The notes under the pieces are model-generated. The model ran no database searches. It had not been told where the DNA came from and saw only the letters and a list, made by a program, of their open reading frames with translations. From contig NZ_JAPWHB010000004.1 in assembly GCF_027214025.1 (NCBI RefSeq), positions 372,001 to 436,000 on the forward strand: DNA of 64,000 nt, written 5' to 3'. Shown one piece after another: positions 8,333-17,158 of this stretch (position 1 is its first letter; each line of letters starts with the position of its first letter). The stretch comes from Parahoeflea alexandrii. Its GTDB lineage: Bacteria > Pseudomonadota > Alphaproteobacteria > Rhizobiales > Rhizobiaceae. The translations under genes were made by a program, and so were the position numbers.

Positions 8333-9004
8333 TCAAAGATCGCGCACGCGCGGCGTTCCGCCGGTCTTGTCCTTCGGCCGCAACCCGTCGAGGAACAGGG
8401 TTTCGAGATAGCGCGCCGCATCCTCGAACCGGCCCACAGCGCCCCGATCCGGCCCCAGGATCACCTGAACCTGGACGTCGAAATCGGCGTAATGCTGCGT
8501 GGTCGACCAGATCGAGAAGATCAGGTGCCGGGGATCGACGGTGTTGATCTGTCCGGCCCTCATCCAGCCGCGCAGGATTTCGGCTTTCTCGTCGACCAGC
8601 GGCTTCAGCTCGCTCTCCAGCAGCCGCTTGATGCGCGGCGCGCCCTGCAGGATCTCGTTGGCGAACAGCCGGCTTTCGCGTGGAAAGTCGCGCGCCATCT
8701 CGAGCTTGCGGCGGATGTAGGACTGCAGCTCCGGCAGCGGATCACCCACCGCATTGAGTGCCTGCAGCGGTTCCAGCCACTTGTCGAGCAGGCGGGCGAT
8801 CAGCGCCTCGTAGATGTCCTGCTTGCGCCGGAAATAATAGAGCAGGTTGGGCTTCGACATGCCGGCATGCTCGGCGATCCGGTCGATGGTCGCACCGCGA
8901 AATCCATGCGCCGAAAACTCTTCAAGAGCGGCATCAAGGATACGTTCCTCATTCTCGATCTGAATGCGAGTCTTGCGTTGGGTTTCGGTGGCCCTTGCCT
9001 TCAA
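8333..9004 (-). CDS. TetR family regulator, RutR-like (pyrimidine catabolism)
   Basis: The 223-residue protein has an N-terminal TetR helix-turn-helix (ATIDRIAEHAGMSKPNLLYY) and a long C-terminal domain of the YcdC/RutR type (PRHLIFSIWSTTQHYADF). RutR senses uracil or thymine and controls pyrimidine use and salvage. It is divergent from the beta-alanine/hydantoinase operon, the expected position for its regulator. The start is TTG at 9004 with GGAG 8 bases upstream; no better start is seen. Half-sites resembling RutR boxes lie upstream of both this locus and preT. Confidence 0.85.
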   Translation of the reverse strand: MKARATETQRKTRIQIENEERILDAALEEFSAHGFRGATIDRIAEHAGMSKPNLLYYFRRKQDIYEALIARLLDKWLEPLQALNAVGDPLPELQSYIRRKLEMARDFPRESRLFANEILQGAPRIKRLLESELKPLVDEKAEILRGWMRAGQINTVDPRHLIFSIWSTTQHYADFDVQVQVILGPDRGAVGRFEDAARYLETLFLDGLRPKDKTGGTPRVRDL

Positions 9005-9082
9005 GTCATCCGCTCCATTTCATTCCCGCGGCTGCCGCCAATCCGAAGCGCCAAAGCTCTTGCGCACAACGCCGAATTTGCC

Positions 9083-9126
9083 TTGACCGGGTGATTGACC
9101 CTGCTAGAGTTTTATCAAACAGTCAA
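9083..9126 (+). promoter_or_regulatory. Promoter/operator candidate for the beta-alanine operon
   Basis: A -35-like TTGACC (9083-9088) is spaced 16 bases from TAGAGT (9105-9110). A second TTGACC (9095-9100) follows in direct repeat with 12-base period, then ATCAA and GTCAA half-sites at 9114-9126. The half-sites match arms of the RutR consensus but are not arranged as one clean palindrome. A GCCAC/GTGGC hairpin (9163-9177) lies in the leader. Tentative. Confidence 0.35.
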
Positions 9127-9225
9127 TATTTCGCAACTCAGTCTGCCTGTCAGCGGATACAAGCCACCTTAAGTGGCGCTTGGCTGGAAGATCGGGAAGC
9201 CAATGCGTCAGGAGGCGCGCCAGCC

Positions 9226-10554
9226 ATGTCGAACCGGCTCAACACAACACCCAACGACCTTCGTGCCTTCTGGATGCCGTTTACCGCCAACCGGCAGTTC
9301 AAGCAGAACCCGCGTATGCTGGTCGGCGCAAAGGACATGCATTTCACCGCCTCCGACGGCCGCAAGATTCTCGACGGCACCGCGGGCCTGTGGTGCGTCA
9401 ACGCCGGCCATTGCCGCCCGAAGATCACCGAGGCTATTGCCCAGCAGGCCGGCGAGCTGGACTACGCCCCCGCCTTCCAGATGGGCCACCCGAAGGCGTT
9501 CGAACTGGCCAACCGCCTGGTCGACATCGCGCCCGATGGCATGGACCATGTGCTGTTCACCAATTCCGGCTCGGAGTCGGTCGAAACCGCGCTGAAGGTC
9601 GCGCTCGCCTACCACCGGGTGAAGGGCAACGGTTCCCGCACCCGCCTGATCGGCCGCGAGCGCGGCTATCACGGCGTCAATTTCGGCGGCATCTCGGTCG
9701 GCGGCATTGTCACCAACCGCAAGATGTTCGGCACGCTGCTGACCGGCGTCGATCACATGCCGCACACCCACCTGCCCGCGCAGAACGCCTTCACCAAAGG
9801 TCAGCCCGAACATGGCGGCGACATCGCCTCCGAACTCGAGCGCATTGTCACCCTGCATGACGCCTCGACCATTGCCGCCGTCATCGTCGAGCCGGTCGCC
9901 GGTTCCACCGGCGTGCTGATCCCGCCGAAGGGCTACCTGAAGAAACTGCGCGAGATCTGCACCAAACACGGCATCCTGCTGATCTTCGACGAGGTCATCA
10001 CTGGATACGGCCGTCTCGGCTCGCCCTTCGCAGCCCAGCATTACGACGTCATGCCTGACATCATCACCACCGCCAAGGGCCTGACCAACGGCGTCATCCC
10101 GATGGGTGCGGTCTTCGTGACCTCCGAGATCCACGACGCGTTCATGCAGGGTCCGGAGCACATGATCGAGTTCTTCCACGGCTACACCTATTCCGGCAAT
10201 CCGATCGCCTCGGCCGCGGCGCTGGCGACACTCGACACCTACAAGGAAGAGGGCCTGTTCACCCGCGCTGCCGAGCTGTCACCGTACTGGGAAGAGCAAC
10301 TGCATTCGCTCAAGGACTGTCCGCATGTCATCGACATCCGCAACACCGGCCTCATCGGCGCCATCGAGCTCGAGCCCATAGCCGGCGAGCCGACCAAGCG
10401 CGCCTTCTCGGCCTTCCTCAAGGCCTATGATGACGGTTTGCTGATCCGCACCACCGGCGACATCATCGCGCTCTCCCCGCCCCTGATCATCTCGAAGGAT
10501 CAGATCGACGAATTGTTCGAAAAACTGCGTACAGTGCTCAAGGGGATAGCGTAA
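9226..10554 (+). CDS. Omega-amino acid (beta-alanine):pyruvate aminotransferase
   Basis: This 442-residue class III PLP aminotransferase has the PLP-binding Lys284 in TTAKGLTNGV and Asp255 in LLIFDEVITGYGR. It most likely converts beta-alanine (and 3-aminoisobutyrate) plus pyruvate to malonate semialdehyde (methylmalonate semialdehyde) and alanine, as BauA does. ATG 9226 is supported by a GGAGG site and by the N-terminus; the frame runs upstream through the regulator gene. It is the first gene of the catabolic operon, with mmsA starting 2 bases after its stop. Confidence 0.92.
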   Translation: MSNRLNTTPNDLRAFWMPFTANRQFKQNPRMLVGAKDMHFTASDGRKILDGTAGLWCVNAGHCRPKITEAIAQQAGELDYAPAFQMGHPKAFELANRLVDIAPDGMDHVLFTNSGSESVETALKVALAYHRVKGNGSRTRLIGRERGYHGVNFGGISVGGIVTNRKMFGTLLTGVDHMPHTHLPAQNAFTKGQPEHGGDIASELERIVTLHDASTIAAVIVEPVAGSTGVLIPPKGYLKKLREICTKHGILLIFDEVITGYGRLGSPFAAQHYDVMPDIITTAKGLTNGVIPMGAVFVTSEIHDAFMQGPEHMIEFFHGYTYSGNPIASAAALATLDTYKEEGLFTRAAELSPYWEEQLHSLKDCPHVIDIRNTGLIGAIELEPIAGEPTKRAFSAFLKAYDDGLLIRTTGDIIALSPPLIISKDQIDELFEKLRTVLKGIA

Positions 10555-10556
10555 CC

Positions 10557-12047
10557 ATGCAGATCATTGAAAACGCCATTGGCGGCAAGCTGACGATTTC
10601 CGGCTCGGACCGCAGGTCCCCCGTCTTCAACCCGGCCACCGGCGAACAAATCGCCGAACTGCCGCTGTCGACGGTCGAGGAAATCAACGCGGCCGTCGCC
10701 AACGCCAAGGCGGCCCAGCCAGCCTGGGGCGCCATGCCGCCCTTGAAGCGCGCGCGCTACATGTTCAAGTTCAAGGAACTGCTCGACCGCCACGCGGCCG
10801 ACATCGCCCGCGAGATCTCCCGCGAGCATGGCAAGACCCATGACGACGCGCTCGGCGAAGTCGCCCGCGGCATAGAGGTGGTGGAATTTGCCTGCGGCAT
10901 CCCCAATCTCTTGAAGGGCGATTTCTCCCGCAATGTCGGCCCCGGCGTCGATTCCATCGCCGACCGCCAGCCCTTGGGCGTCGTCGCCGGCATCACCCCG
11001 TTCAACTTCCCGGCCATGGTGCCGATGTGGATGTACCCGATCGCGGTCGCCTGCGGGAACACCTTTGTCCTGAAGCCCTCCGAGCGCGACCCGTCAGCGC
11101 CGATGCTGGCCTGGAAATTGTTCCAGGAAGCGGGTTTCCCCGAAGGCGTGCTCAACATCGTCCACGGCGACAAGCTGGCCGTCGACAGCCTGCTTGATCA
11201 CCCCGATGTAAAGGCGATCAGCTTCGTCGGCTCCACCCCGATCGCCGAATATGTCTATTCGCGCGGCACCGCCAACGGCAAGCGCGTGCAGGCATTGGGC
11301 GGCGCCAAGAACCACATGGTGATCATGCCCGACGCCGACATGGACCAGGCCGCCGACGCGCTGATGGGCGCGGGCTACGGCTCCGCCGGCGAGCGCTGCA
11401 TGGCGATCTCGGTCGCCGTCCCCGTCGGCGAGAAGACCGCCGACGCGCTGGTCGCCAAGCTCAAGCCCCGCGTCGAGGCGCTGAAGATCGGCCCGGCCAC
11501 CGACGACACAGCGGAAATGGGGCCGGTGGTCACCAAGATGCACCAGCAGAAGGTGCTCGGCTATATCGACCAGGGCGTCAGCGAAGGCGCCGAGCTGGTG
11601 GTTGACGGCCGCGGCTTCTCGCTGCAGGGCTACGAGAACGGCTACTTTGTCGGCGGCACACTGTTCGACCGGGTGACCACCGACATGACCATCTACAAGG
11701 AAGAGATCTTCGGCCCCGTGCTATCGGTCGTCCGTGCCGGCACCTTCGATGATGCGGTCAAGATGATCAACGACCACGAATACGGCAACGGCACCGCGAT
11801 CTTCACCCGCGACGGCGATGCCGCCCGCGCTTTCTCCGATTCCATCGAGGTCGGCATGGTCGGCGTCAACGTGCCGATCCCGGTGCCGGTGGCCTATCAC
11901 TCCTTCGGCGGCTGGAAGCGTTCGCTGTTCGGCGACCACTCGATCTACGGCCCGGAAGGCGTGCGCTTCTACACGCGGCTGAAAACCATCACCTCGCGCT
12001 GGCCCAACGGCATCAAGTCCGGCGCCGTCTTCACCTTCCCGAGTTGA
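10557..12047 (+). CDS. mmsA: CoA-acylating methylmalonate-semialdehyde dehydrogenase
   Basis: The 496-residue aldehyde dehydrogenase has its nucleophile at Cys281 in GSAGERCMA. At the general-base position it has the MmsA-type GGAKNH, where Asn replaces the usual Glu, a hallmark of the CoA-dependent branch. It oxidises malonate semialdehyde or methylmalonate semialdehyde to acetyl-CoA or propionyl-CoA. It takes the product of the upstream aminotransferase, closing pyrimidine carbon flow into central metabolism. Confidence 0.94.
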   Translation: MQIIENAIGGKLTISGSDRRSPVFNPATGEQIAELPLSTVEEINAAVANAKAAQPAWGAMPPLKRARYMFKFKELLDRHAADIAREISREHGKTHDDALGEVARGIEVVEFACGIPNLLKGDFSRNVGPGVDSIADRQPLGVVAGITPFNFPAMVPMWMYPIAVACGNTFVLKPSERDPSAPMLAWKLFQEAGFPEGVLNIVHGDKLAVDSLLDHPDVKAISFVGSTPIAEYVYSRGTANGKRVQALGGAKNHMVIMPDADMDQAADALMGAGYGSAGERCMAISVAVPVGEKTADALVAKLKPRVEALKIGPATDDTAEMGPVVTKMHQQKVLGYIDQGVSEGAELVVDGRGFSLQGYENGYFVGGTLFDRVTTDMTIYKEEIFGPVLSVVRAGTFDDAVKMINDHEYGNGTAIFTRDGDAARAFSDSIEVGMVGVNVPIPVPVAYHSFGGWKRSLFGDHSIYGPEGVRFYTRLKTITSRWPNGIKSGAVFTFPS

Positions 12048-12050
12048 TCC

Positions 12051-12338
12051 ATGCAACGCGAACCTGCCACCGCAACAACCCTGGTCGATGATGAGCGCGT
12101 CCGCGTGACCCGCTTCGACTTCGCGCCCGGGGCCGAGACCGGCTGGCATGTTCACGCGCATGACTACGTGGTCACTCCGGTGACGGAGTGCGTCATGCGG
12201 CTTGAAGAACCGGGCGGTGGCTCACGTGAAGTCACCATGGCACCGGGCGAGGCCTATCGCCGGCCGCTCGGCGTCGAGCACAATGTGATCAATGCCGGGA
12301 CAGGGCCGATGAGCTTTGTCGAAGTCGAACTGAAATAG
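12051..12338 (+). CDS. Small cupin protein, BauB-like
   Basis: The 95-residue single-domain cupin has the first motif GWHVHAHDYVVTPVTE with metal-ligand histidines and a second motif ending in RRPLGVEHNV. It resembles the cupin (BauB) encoded in beta-alanine operons of pseudomonads, whose function is not established. It starts 3 bases after the mmsA stop and is followed 9 bases later by the amidohydrolase, so it is co-transcribed. Confidence 0.8.
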   Translation: MQREPATATTLVDDERVRVTRFDFAPGAETGWHVHAHDYVVTPVTECVMRLEEPGGGSREVTMAPGEAYRRPLGVEHNVINAGTGPMSFVEVELK

Positions 12339-12347
12339 GAGACCACC

Positions 12348-13598
12348 ATGTCCGCACCCGCAGCAAACCTCCGCATCAACCCCGACCGGCTGTGGGACTC
12401 GCTCATGGAGATGGCGAAGATCGGACCGGGCGTCGCCGGCGGCAACAATCGCCAGACATTGACCGACGAGGACGGCGAAGGCCGTCACCTGTTCCGCAAA
12501 TGGTGCGAGCAGGCAGGGCTGACCATGGGCGTCGACACCATGGGCAACATGTTCATGACCAGGCCCGGGACTGATCCGGACGCGCTGCCGGTCTATGTCG
12601 GTTCTCACCTCGACACCCAGCCGACGGGCGGCAAGTATGACGGCGTGCTTGGCGTTCTGGCGGGACTCGAACTGGTGCGCACCTTGAACGATCTCGACAT
12701 CAAGACGAAGCACCCGATCGTGGTGGTCAACTGGACCAACGAGGAAGGCACCCGCTTTGCCCCCGCCATGCTGGCGTCGGGCGTTTTCGCCGGCGTGCAC
12801 AAGCAGGACTGGGCCTATGACCGGGTCGACGCCAAGGGCAAGCGCTTCGGCGACGAGCTCGAGCGCATCGGCTGGAAGGGCGACGAGGAAGTGGGCGCGA
12901 GGCAGATGCACGCGCTGTTCGAACTGCACATCGAGCAGGGACCGATCCTCGAGGCCAAGGGCAAGGACATCGGCGTCGTCACCCATGGCCAAGGGCTGCG
13001 CTGGGTCCAGTGCACCGTCACCGGCAAGGAAAGCCACACCGGCTCCACCCCGATGCCGATGCGCCGCAACGCCGGCCGCGGGCTGGCCCAGATCACCGAG
13101 CTGGTGCACGAGATCGCCATGGCCAACGCTCCCAATGCGGTGGGCGCCATCGGCCATATCGACGTCTACCCGAATTCCCGCAACATCATCCCCGGCAAGG
13201 TGGTCTTCACCATCGATTTCCGCAGCCATGAACTCGACACCTTGAATGGCATGGTCGAGAGGCTGATGGCGGAGGCGCCGAAACTCTGCGACGCGCTGGG
13301 CGTGAGCTTCGAGGCGGAAATCGTCGGCCAGTTCGACCCGCCGGAATTCGACCATGGCTGCGTCAAGGCGATCCGCGACGCCGCCGACCGGCTCGGCTAC
13401 TCGCATATGGACATCATCTCCGGCGCCGGTCACGATGCCTGCTGGATCAACCGCGTGGCGCCGACCGCCATGGTGATGTGCCCCTGCGTCGACGGCCTGT
13501 CGCACAACGAGGCCGAGGAAATCACCAGGGAATGGGCCGGCGCCGGTTGCGACGTGCTGATGCATGCGGTGGTGGAAACCGCCGGGGTGGTGGAATAG
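12348..13598 (+). CDS. N-carbamoyl-beta-alanine amidohydrolase (M20 Zn hydrolase, HyuC/AmaB type)
   Basis: The 416-residue dinuclear metallohydrolase has the metal motifs GSHLDTQPTGGKYDG, TNEEGTRFAP and ELHIEQGPILE, and the C-terminal GAGHDACW. In the reductive pyrimidine pathway this enzyme hydrolyses N-carbamoyl-beta-alanine to beta-alanine, CO2 and ammonia. The same family includes L-N-carbamoylases and allantoate amidohydrolases, but preTA and dihydropyrimidinase in the same locus favour the pyrimidine role. Start at 12348 follows AGGAGA. Confidence 0.92.
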   Translation: MSAPAANLRINPDRLWDSLMEMAKIGPGVAGGNNRQTLTDEDGEGRHLFRKWCEQAGLTMGVDTMGNMFMTRPGTDPDALPVYVGSHLDTQPTGGKYDGVLGVLAGLELVRTLNDLDIKTKHPIVVVNWTNEEGTRFAPAMLASGVFAGVHKQDWAYDRVDAKGKRFGDELERIGWKGDEEVGARQMHALFELHIEQGPILEAKGKDIGVVTHGQGLRWVQCTVTGKESHTGSTPMPMRRNAGRGLAQITELVHEIAMANAPNAVGAIGHIDVYPNSRNIIPGKVVFTIDFRSHELDTLNGMVERLMAEAPKLCDALGVSFEAEIVGQFDPPEFDHGCVKAIRDAADRLGYSHMDIISGAGHDACWINRVAPTAMVMCPCVDGLSHNEAEEITREWAGAGCDVLMHAVVETAGVVE

Positions 13599-13647
13599 CG
13601 CAAATGGCCTTATATTGGGACACCCTCAATCGACTGGAGCCATGGCC

Positions 13648-13851
13648 ATGTCGCCGGCAACAGAGAGCCTTGTGCTTGAACATCTTCGCGCCATTCGCGC
13701 GACTCAGGATAAGCACTCGGAAGACCTGCGGGAAATCAAAGGTCGGCTCGGCATTATCGAAATGCAATACGCAAACCTGTCGAACCGGCTCGACCGGATG
13801 GATGAACGCGTTTCCCGTATTGAAATGCGGCTTGGCCTCATTGAGGTCTGA
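13648..13851 (+). CDS. Small coiled-coil protein of unknown function
   Basis: This 67-residue charged protein has hydrophobic residues at heptad positions throughout (LEHLRAIRATQDKHSEDLRE, LSNRLDRMDERVSRIEMRLG), so it is predicted to be one long coiled coil. ATG 13648 is 8 bases from GGAG; an ATG 6 bases earlier is too close to that site. It lies between the amidohydrolase and the aldolase-like gene. Similar tiny coiled-coil genes are scattered through rhizobial genomes; its role is unknown. Confidence 0.6.
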   Translation: MSPATESLVLEHLRAIRATQDKHSEDLREIKGRLGIIEMQYANLSNRLDRMDERVSRIEMRLGLIEV

Positions 13852-13918
13852 GACATCCCAAGGCCAGACGTCCCGTCCTCCATTCGCGCTGATCCTCTCT
13901 CCTCTACATTCGAGCAGT

Positions 13919-13956
13919 CCCCCTACCCCTGACCTTATCCCTCAAGGGGGATGGGG
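13919..13956. repeat. Intergenic palindromic C-tract/G-tract element
   Basis: CCCC (13926-13929) and ATCCC (13937-13941) face GGGAT (13948-13952) and GGGG (13953-13956) across a short loop. The CCCT-rich/GGGGAT-rich layout recalls the short hairpin repeats scattered between genes in rhizobial genomes. Only one copy is recognised here, so it is called on style, not on multiplicity. Confidence 0.3.
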
Positions 13957-13986
13957 AATGGCTAATCCACAGCCCGAGGTAATGTC

Positions 13987-14748
13987 ATGAACACATCAGC
14001 CAAAGTCGTGTCCCTCGAGAACTCCGACGAGACTCAGCTTCGCATCGATCTCGCCGCAGCCCTCCGTCTTGCCGCCTACTACAACTGGCACGAGGGCGTC
14101 GCCAACCACTTCTCCGCCGCTGTCTCGCCGGACGGGAAGAAGTTCCTGATGAACCCGCGCTGGAAGCATTTCTCGATGGCCAAGGCCAGCGAGATGCTAC
14201 TGATCGACGCCGACGATCCCGACACGATGAAGCGGCCCGATGCGCCCGATCCGTCGGCCTGGTCGATCCACGGCGCCATCCACCGCCGCGTGCCGCACGC
14301 CCGCGTGGCGCTGCATCTCCATCCCCCGCATGCAACAGCGCTTGCCGGACTGAAAGATCCCTCCATCAAGCCGATCGACCAGACCACCGCGCGGTTCTTC
14401 AACCGGCTGGCGATGGACATGGATTTCGGCGGCATCGCCAATGACGAGGCCGAGGGCGAACGCATTGCCGCCTCCATCGGCAACTACTCCAACGTGATGA
14501 TGGCCAATCACGGCGTCACCACGGTCGCCCGTACGGTGGCCGAGGCCTTCGACGCCATGTACCATCTCGAGCGCGCCGCGCGCACCATGGTGCTGGCCTA
14601 TTCAACCGGCCAGCCGCTCAACGTGATGAACGACGAACTGGCCGAATCCGTCGCCCGCGAATGGGAGGTCTACAAGGATGCCGAGTTCTCGCATTTCGAG
14701 GAAATGAAGCGCGTGCTCGACCGGGACAACCCCGGCTATGCCGACTAG
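13987..14748 (+). CDS. Class II aldolase/adducin family protein
   Basis: The 253-residue protein has the class II aldolase fold: an N-terminal NHFSAAVS motif, the zinc-binding HLHPPHATAL and the later ANHGVTTV. Members are fuculose/ribulose phosphate aldolases or epimerases, and many are uncharacterised. No aldol step is needed in the known reductive pyrimidine pathway, so its role here is unclear. A GAGG site precedes the ATG. Confidence 0.85.
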   Translation: MNTSAKVVSLENSDETQLRIDLAAALRLAAYYNWHEGVANHFSAAVSPDGKKFLMNPRWKHFSMAKASEMLLIDADDPDTMKRPDAPDPSAWSIHGAIHRRVPHARVALHLHPPHATALAGLKDPSIKPIDQTTARFFNRLAMDMDFGGIANDEAEGERIAASIGNYSNVMMANHGVTTVARTVAEAFDAMYHLERAARTMVLAYSTGQPLNVMNDELAESVAREWEVYKDAEFSHFEEMKRVLDRDNPGYAD

Positions 14749-14823
14749 ACAGCAAACATTTTGTGAAGGCCGCATGAAGACGGCCGATCAAGACACGAAC
14801 TGGAACAGCAAGAGGACGTGCAC

Positions 14824-16281
14824 ATGAGCACCACCGTCATCAGGAACGGAACCATCGTCACCGCCGATCTGACCTACAAGGCGGACGTGATGATCGAGAA
14901 CGGCGTGATCACCGCCATCGGCCCCAATCTTGTCGGCGACAAGACGCTCGATGCCACCGGCTGCTATGTCATGCCCGGCGGCATCGATCCGCACACCCAT
15001 CTCGAAATGCCGTTCATGGGCACCTACTCGGCCGATGATTTCGAAAGCGGCACCCGCGCGGCGCTGTCCGGCGGCACCACCATGGTCATCGATTTTGCGC
15101 TCCCCTCACCCGGCCAGTCGCTGCTCGAGGCGCTGACCATGTGGGACAACAAGTCGACGCGGGCCAATTGCGACTATTCGTTCCACATGGCGATCACCTG
15201 GTGGGGCGAGCAGGTGTTCAACGAGATGGAAACGGTGGTCAAGGACAAGGGCATCACCACCTTCAAGCACTTCATGGCCTACAAGGGCGCGCTGATGGTT
15301 GATGACGACGAGATGTACGCTTCCTTCAGCCGCGTCGGCGAACTGGGCGGGATCGCCATGGTCCACGCCGAAAACGGCGACGTGGTGGCGCAGCTGCAGG
15401 CAAAGCTCATGGCCGAAGGCAACAACGGTCCGGAAGCCCACGCCTATTCACGGCCGGCCGAAGTCGAGGGCGAAGCCACCAACCGCGCCATCATGATCGC
15501 CGACATGGCCGGCACGCCGCTCTACGTCGTGCACACATCCTGCGAGCAGAGCCACGAGGCCATCCGCCGCGCCCGCCAGAAGGGCATGCGGGTCTGGGGC
15601 GAGCCGCTGATCCAACACCTGACGCTGGACGAGAGCGAATACGCCCACCCCGACTGGGATCACGCCGCCCGCCGGGTGATGAGCCCGCCGTTCCGCAACA
15701 AGCTGCACCAGGATTCGCTCTGGGCCGGGCTGTCGGCCGGTTCGCTGCAGGTGGTCGCCACCGACCATTGCGCCTTCACCACGGAACAGAAGCGCTACGG
15801 CGTCGGCGATTTCACCAAGATCCCCAATGGCACCGGCGGTCTCGAAGACCGCATGCCGATGCTCTGGACCTACGGCGTCGCCACAGGACGGCTGACCATG
15901 AACGAATTCGTAGCCGTCACCTCGACCAACATCGCCAAGATTTTGAACTGCTACCCGAAGAAGGGCGCCGTCCTGGTTGGCGCCGACGCCGATCTGGTGG
16001 TCTGGGACCCGGAAAAGTCCAAGACCATCTCGGCCGGCACACAGCAATCGGCGATCGATTACAACGTCTTCGAGGGCAAAGAGGTCAAGGGCCTGCCGCG
16101 CTACACGCTGACCCGCGGCCATGTCGCCGTGCATGACGGTGAAATCCGGACCCAGGAAGGTCACGGCAAGTTCGTCGCCCGCGAACCGGTGACGCCAACC
16201 AACAAGGCGCTGTCGACCTGGAAGGAGCTGACCTCGCCGCGCAAGGTCGAGCGTTCGGGCATTCCGGCGACAGGGGTTTAA
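14824..16281 (+). CDS. hydA: Dihydropyrimidinase (D-hydantoinase)
   Basis: The 485-residue amidohydrolase opens 5,6-dihydrouracil/thymine to N-carbamoyl-beta-amino acids, between PreTA and the amidohydrolase. Binuclear metal ligands are visible: GGIDPHTHLEMP (His57, His59), the Lys expected to be carbamylated in FMAYKG (Lys154), HAENGD, VVHTSC and the C-terminal VATDHCAF. ATG 14824 is 7 bases from AGAGGA; a GTG two codons earlier is less well placed. A hairpin separates it from the ABC transporter genes. Confidence 0.95.
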   Translation: MSTTVIRNGTIVTADLTYKADVMIENGVITAIGPNLVGDKTLDATGCYVMPGGIDPHTHLEMPFMGTYSADDFESGTRAALSGGTTMVIDFALPSPGQSLLEALTMWDNKSTRANCDYSFHMAITWWGEQVFNEMETVVKDKGITTFKHFMAYKGALMVDDDEMYASFSRVGELGGIAMVHAENGDVVAQLQAKLMAEGNNGPEAHAYSRPAEVEGEATNRAIMIADMAGTPLYVVHTSCEQSHEAIRRARQKGMRVWGEPLIQHLTLDESEYAHPDWDHAARRVMSPPFRNKLHQDSLWAGLSAGSLQVVATDHCAFTTEQKRYGVGDFTKIPNGTGGLEDRMPMLWTYGVATGRLTMNEFVAVTSTNIAKILNCYPKKGAVLVGADADLVVWDPEKSKTISAGTQQSAIDYNVFEGKEVKGLPRYTLTRGHVAVHDGEIRTQEGHGKFVAREPVTPTNKALSTWKELTSPRKVERSGIPATGV

Positions 16282-16290
16282 TGGCATGGT

Positions 16291-16321
16291 CCTTGCAGGC
16301 ATCCCTGAGGTGCCGGCAAGG
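16291..16321 (+). other. Intercistronic hairpin between hydA and the ABC transporter genes
   Basis: CCTTGC-a-GGCA pairs with TGCC-g-GCAAGG around a 9-base loop: ten pairs with one internal mismatch. No T-tract follows, so it looks like an mRNA processing or stability element, not a terminator. It could set different expression of the enzymes and the transporter. Confidence 0.5.
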
Positions 16322-16353
16322 ACTGACACAGGGCAATTCCCCGGGGGAACACA

Positions 16354-16383
16354 ATGAAACAAAAAGCAGCAACTCATGCCTGA
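16354..16383 (+). CDS. Possible 9-codon leader ORF (MKQKAATHA) overlapping the ABC ATPase start
   Basis: An ATG at 16354 sits behind GGGGGAACACA, a far better ribosome binding site than anything in front of the ATPase start at 16376. The frame reads nine codons and stops at 16381-16383, overlapping the ATPase start. This arrangement would allow coupled initiation of the ATPase. Whether it is translated is unknown. Confidence 0.3.
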   Translation: MKQKAATHA

Positions 16384-17158
16384 GACAGTCATTAGTGCCC
16401 AGAATCTGGACTTGACCTTCGAGACCAATGACGGCCCCGTACATGCGCTGAAAGACATCACCCTCGATATTGCCGAGGGCGAATTCGTCTCCCTGATCGG
16501 CCCGTCCGGCTGCGGCAAGACCACGCTGCTGCGTGTCATCGCCGATCTCGAGCAGCCGACCGGCGGCACTGTCTCGATAAACGGCATGACGCCCGAGCAG
16601 GCGCGCCTGGCGCGCGCCTATGGCTATGTGTTCCAGCAGGCTGCACTCCTGCCCTGGCGCACCATCGAGGACAATGTCGCGCTGCCGCTGGAAGTGATGG
16701 GGCTGGACAAGGCGACCCGCAGCGGCCGGATCAAGAGCAATCTGGAACTCGTCAATCTGGCAGGCTTCGAGAAGAAGTTCCCCTGGCAGCTCTCGGGCGG
16801 CATGCAGCAACGCGCTTCCATCGCCCGCGCATTGGCCGTCGAGCCGGACATGCTGCTGATGGACGAGCCTTTCGGCGCGCTCGACGAGATCGTCCGCGAT
16901 CACCTGAACGAACAGCTCCTGAAACTCTGGGCCAAGACCAAAAAGACCGTGGTCTTCGTCACCCACTCGATCCCCGAAGCCGTGTTCCTGTCGACCAAGA
17001 TCGTGGTGATGAGCCCGCGCCCCGGCCGCATCCACGAGATCATCGATTGCGATCTCGGTGCCGACCGGCCGCTTGATATTCGCGAAACGTCCGAATTCCT
17101 CAGGATCGCCCACCAGGTCCGCGAAGGCCTGAAAGCGGGACACAGCTATGATGAGTAG
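16376..17158 (+). CDS. ABC transporter ATP-binding protein (nitrate/taurine/NMT1 type)
   Basis: The 260-residue ATPase has Walker A GPSGCGKTT (residues 42-50), signature LSGGMQQR and Walker B LLMDEPFGALDE. It belongs to the SsuB/TauB/ThiZ-like group that works with NMT1/THI5-type binding proteins. It should energise uptake through the two permeases encoded downstream, probably of a pyrimidine, hydantoin or related ring given the adjacent enzymes. No strong ribosome binding site precedes it; coupling to a tiny upstream ORF is possible. Its end overlaps the GNAT gene by 11 bases. Confidence 0.92.
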   Translation: MPETVISAQNLDLTFETNDGPVHALKDITLDIAEGEFVSLIGPSGCGKTTLLRVIADLEQPTGGTVSINGMTPEQARLARAYGYVFQQAALLPWRTIEDNVALPLEVMGLDKATRSGRIKSNLELVNLAGFEKKFPWQLSGGMQQRASIARALAVEPDMLLMDEPFGALDEIVRDHLNEQLLKLWAKTKKTVVFVTHSIPEAVFLSTKIVVMSPRPGRIHEIIDCDLGADRPLDIRETSEFLRIAHQVREGLKAGHSYDE

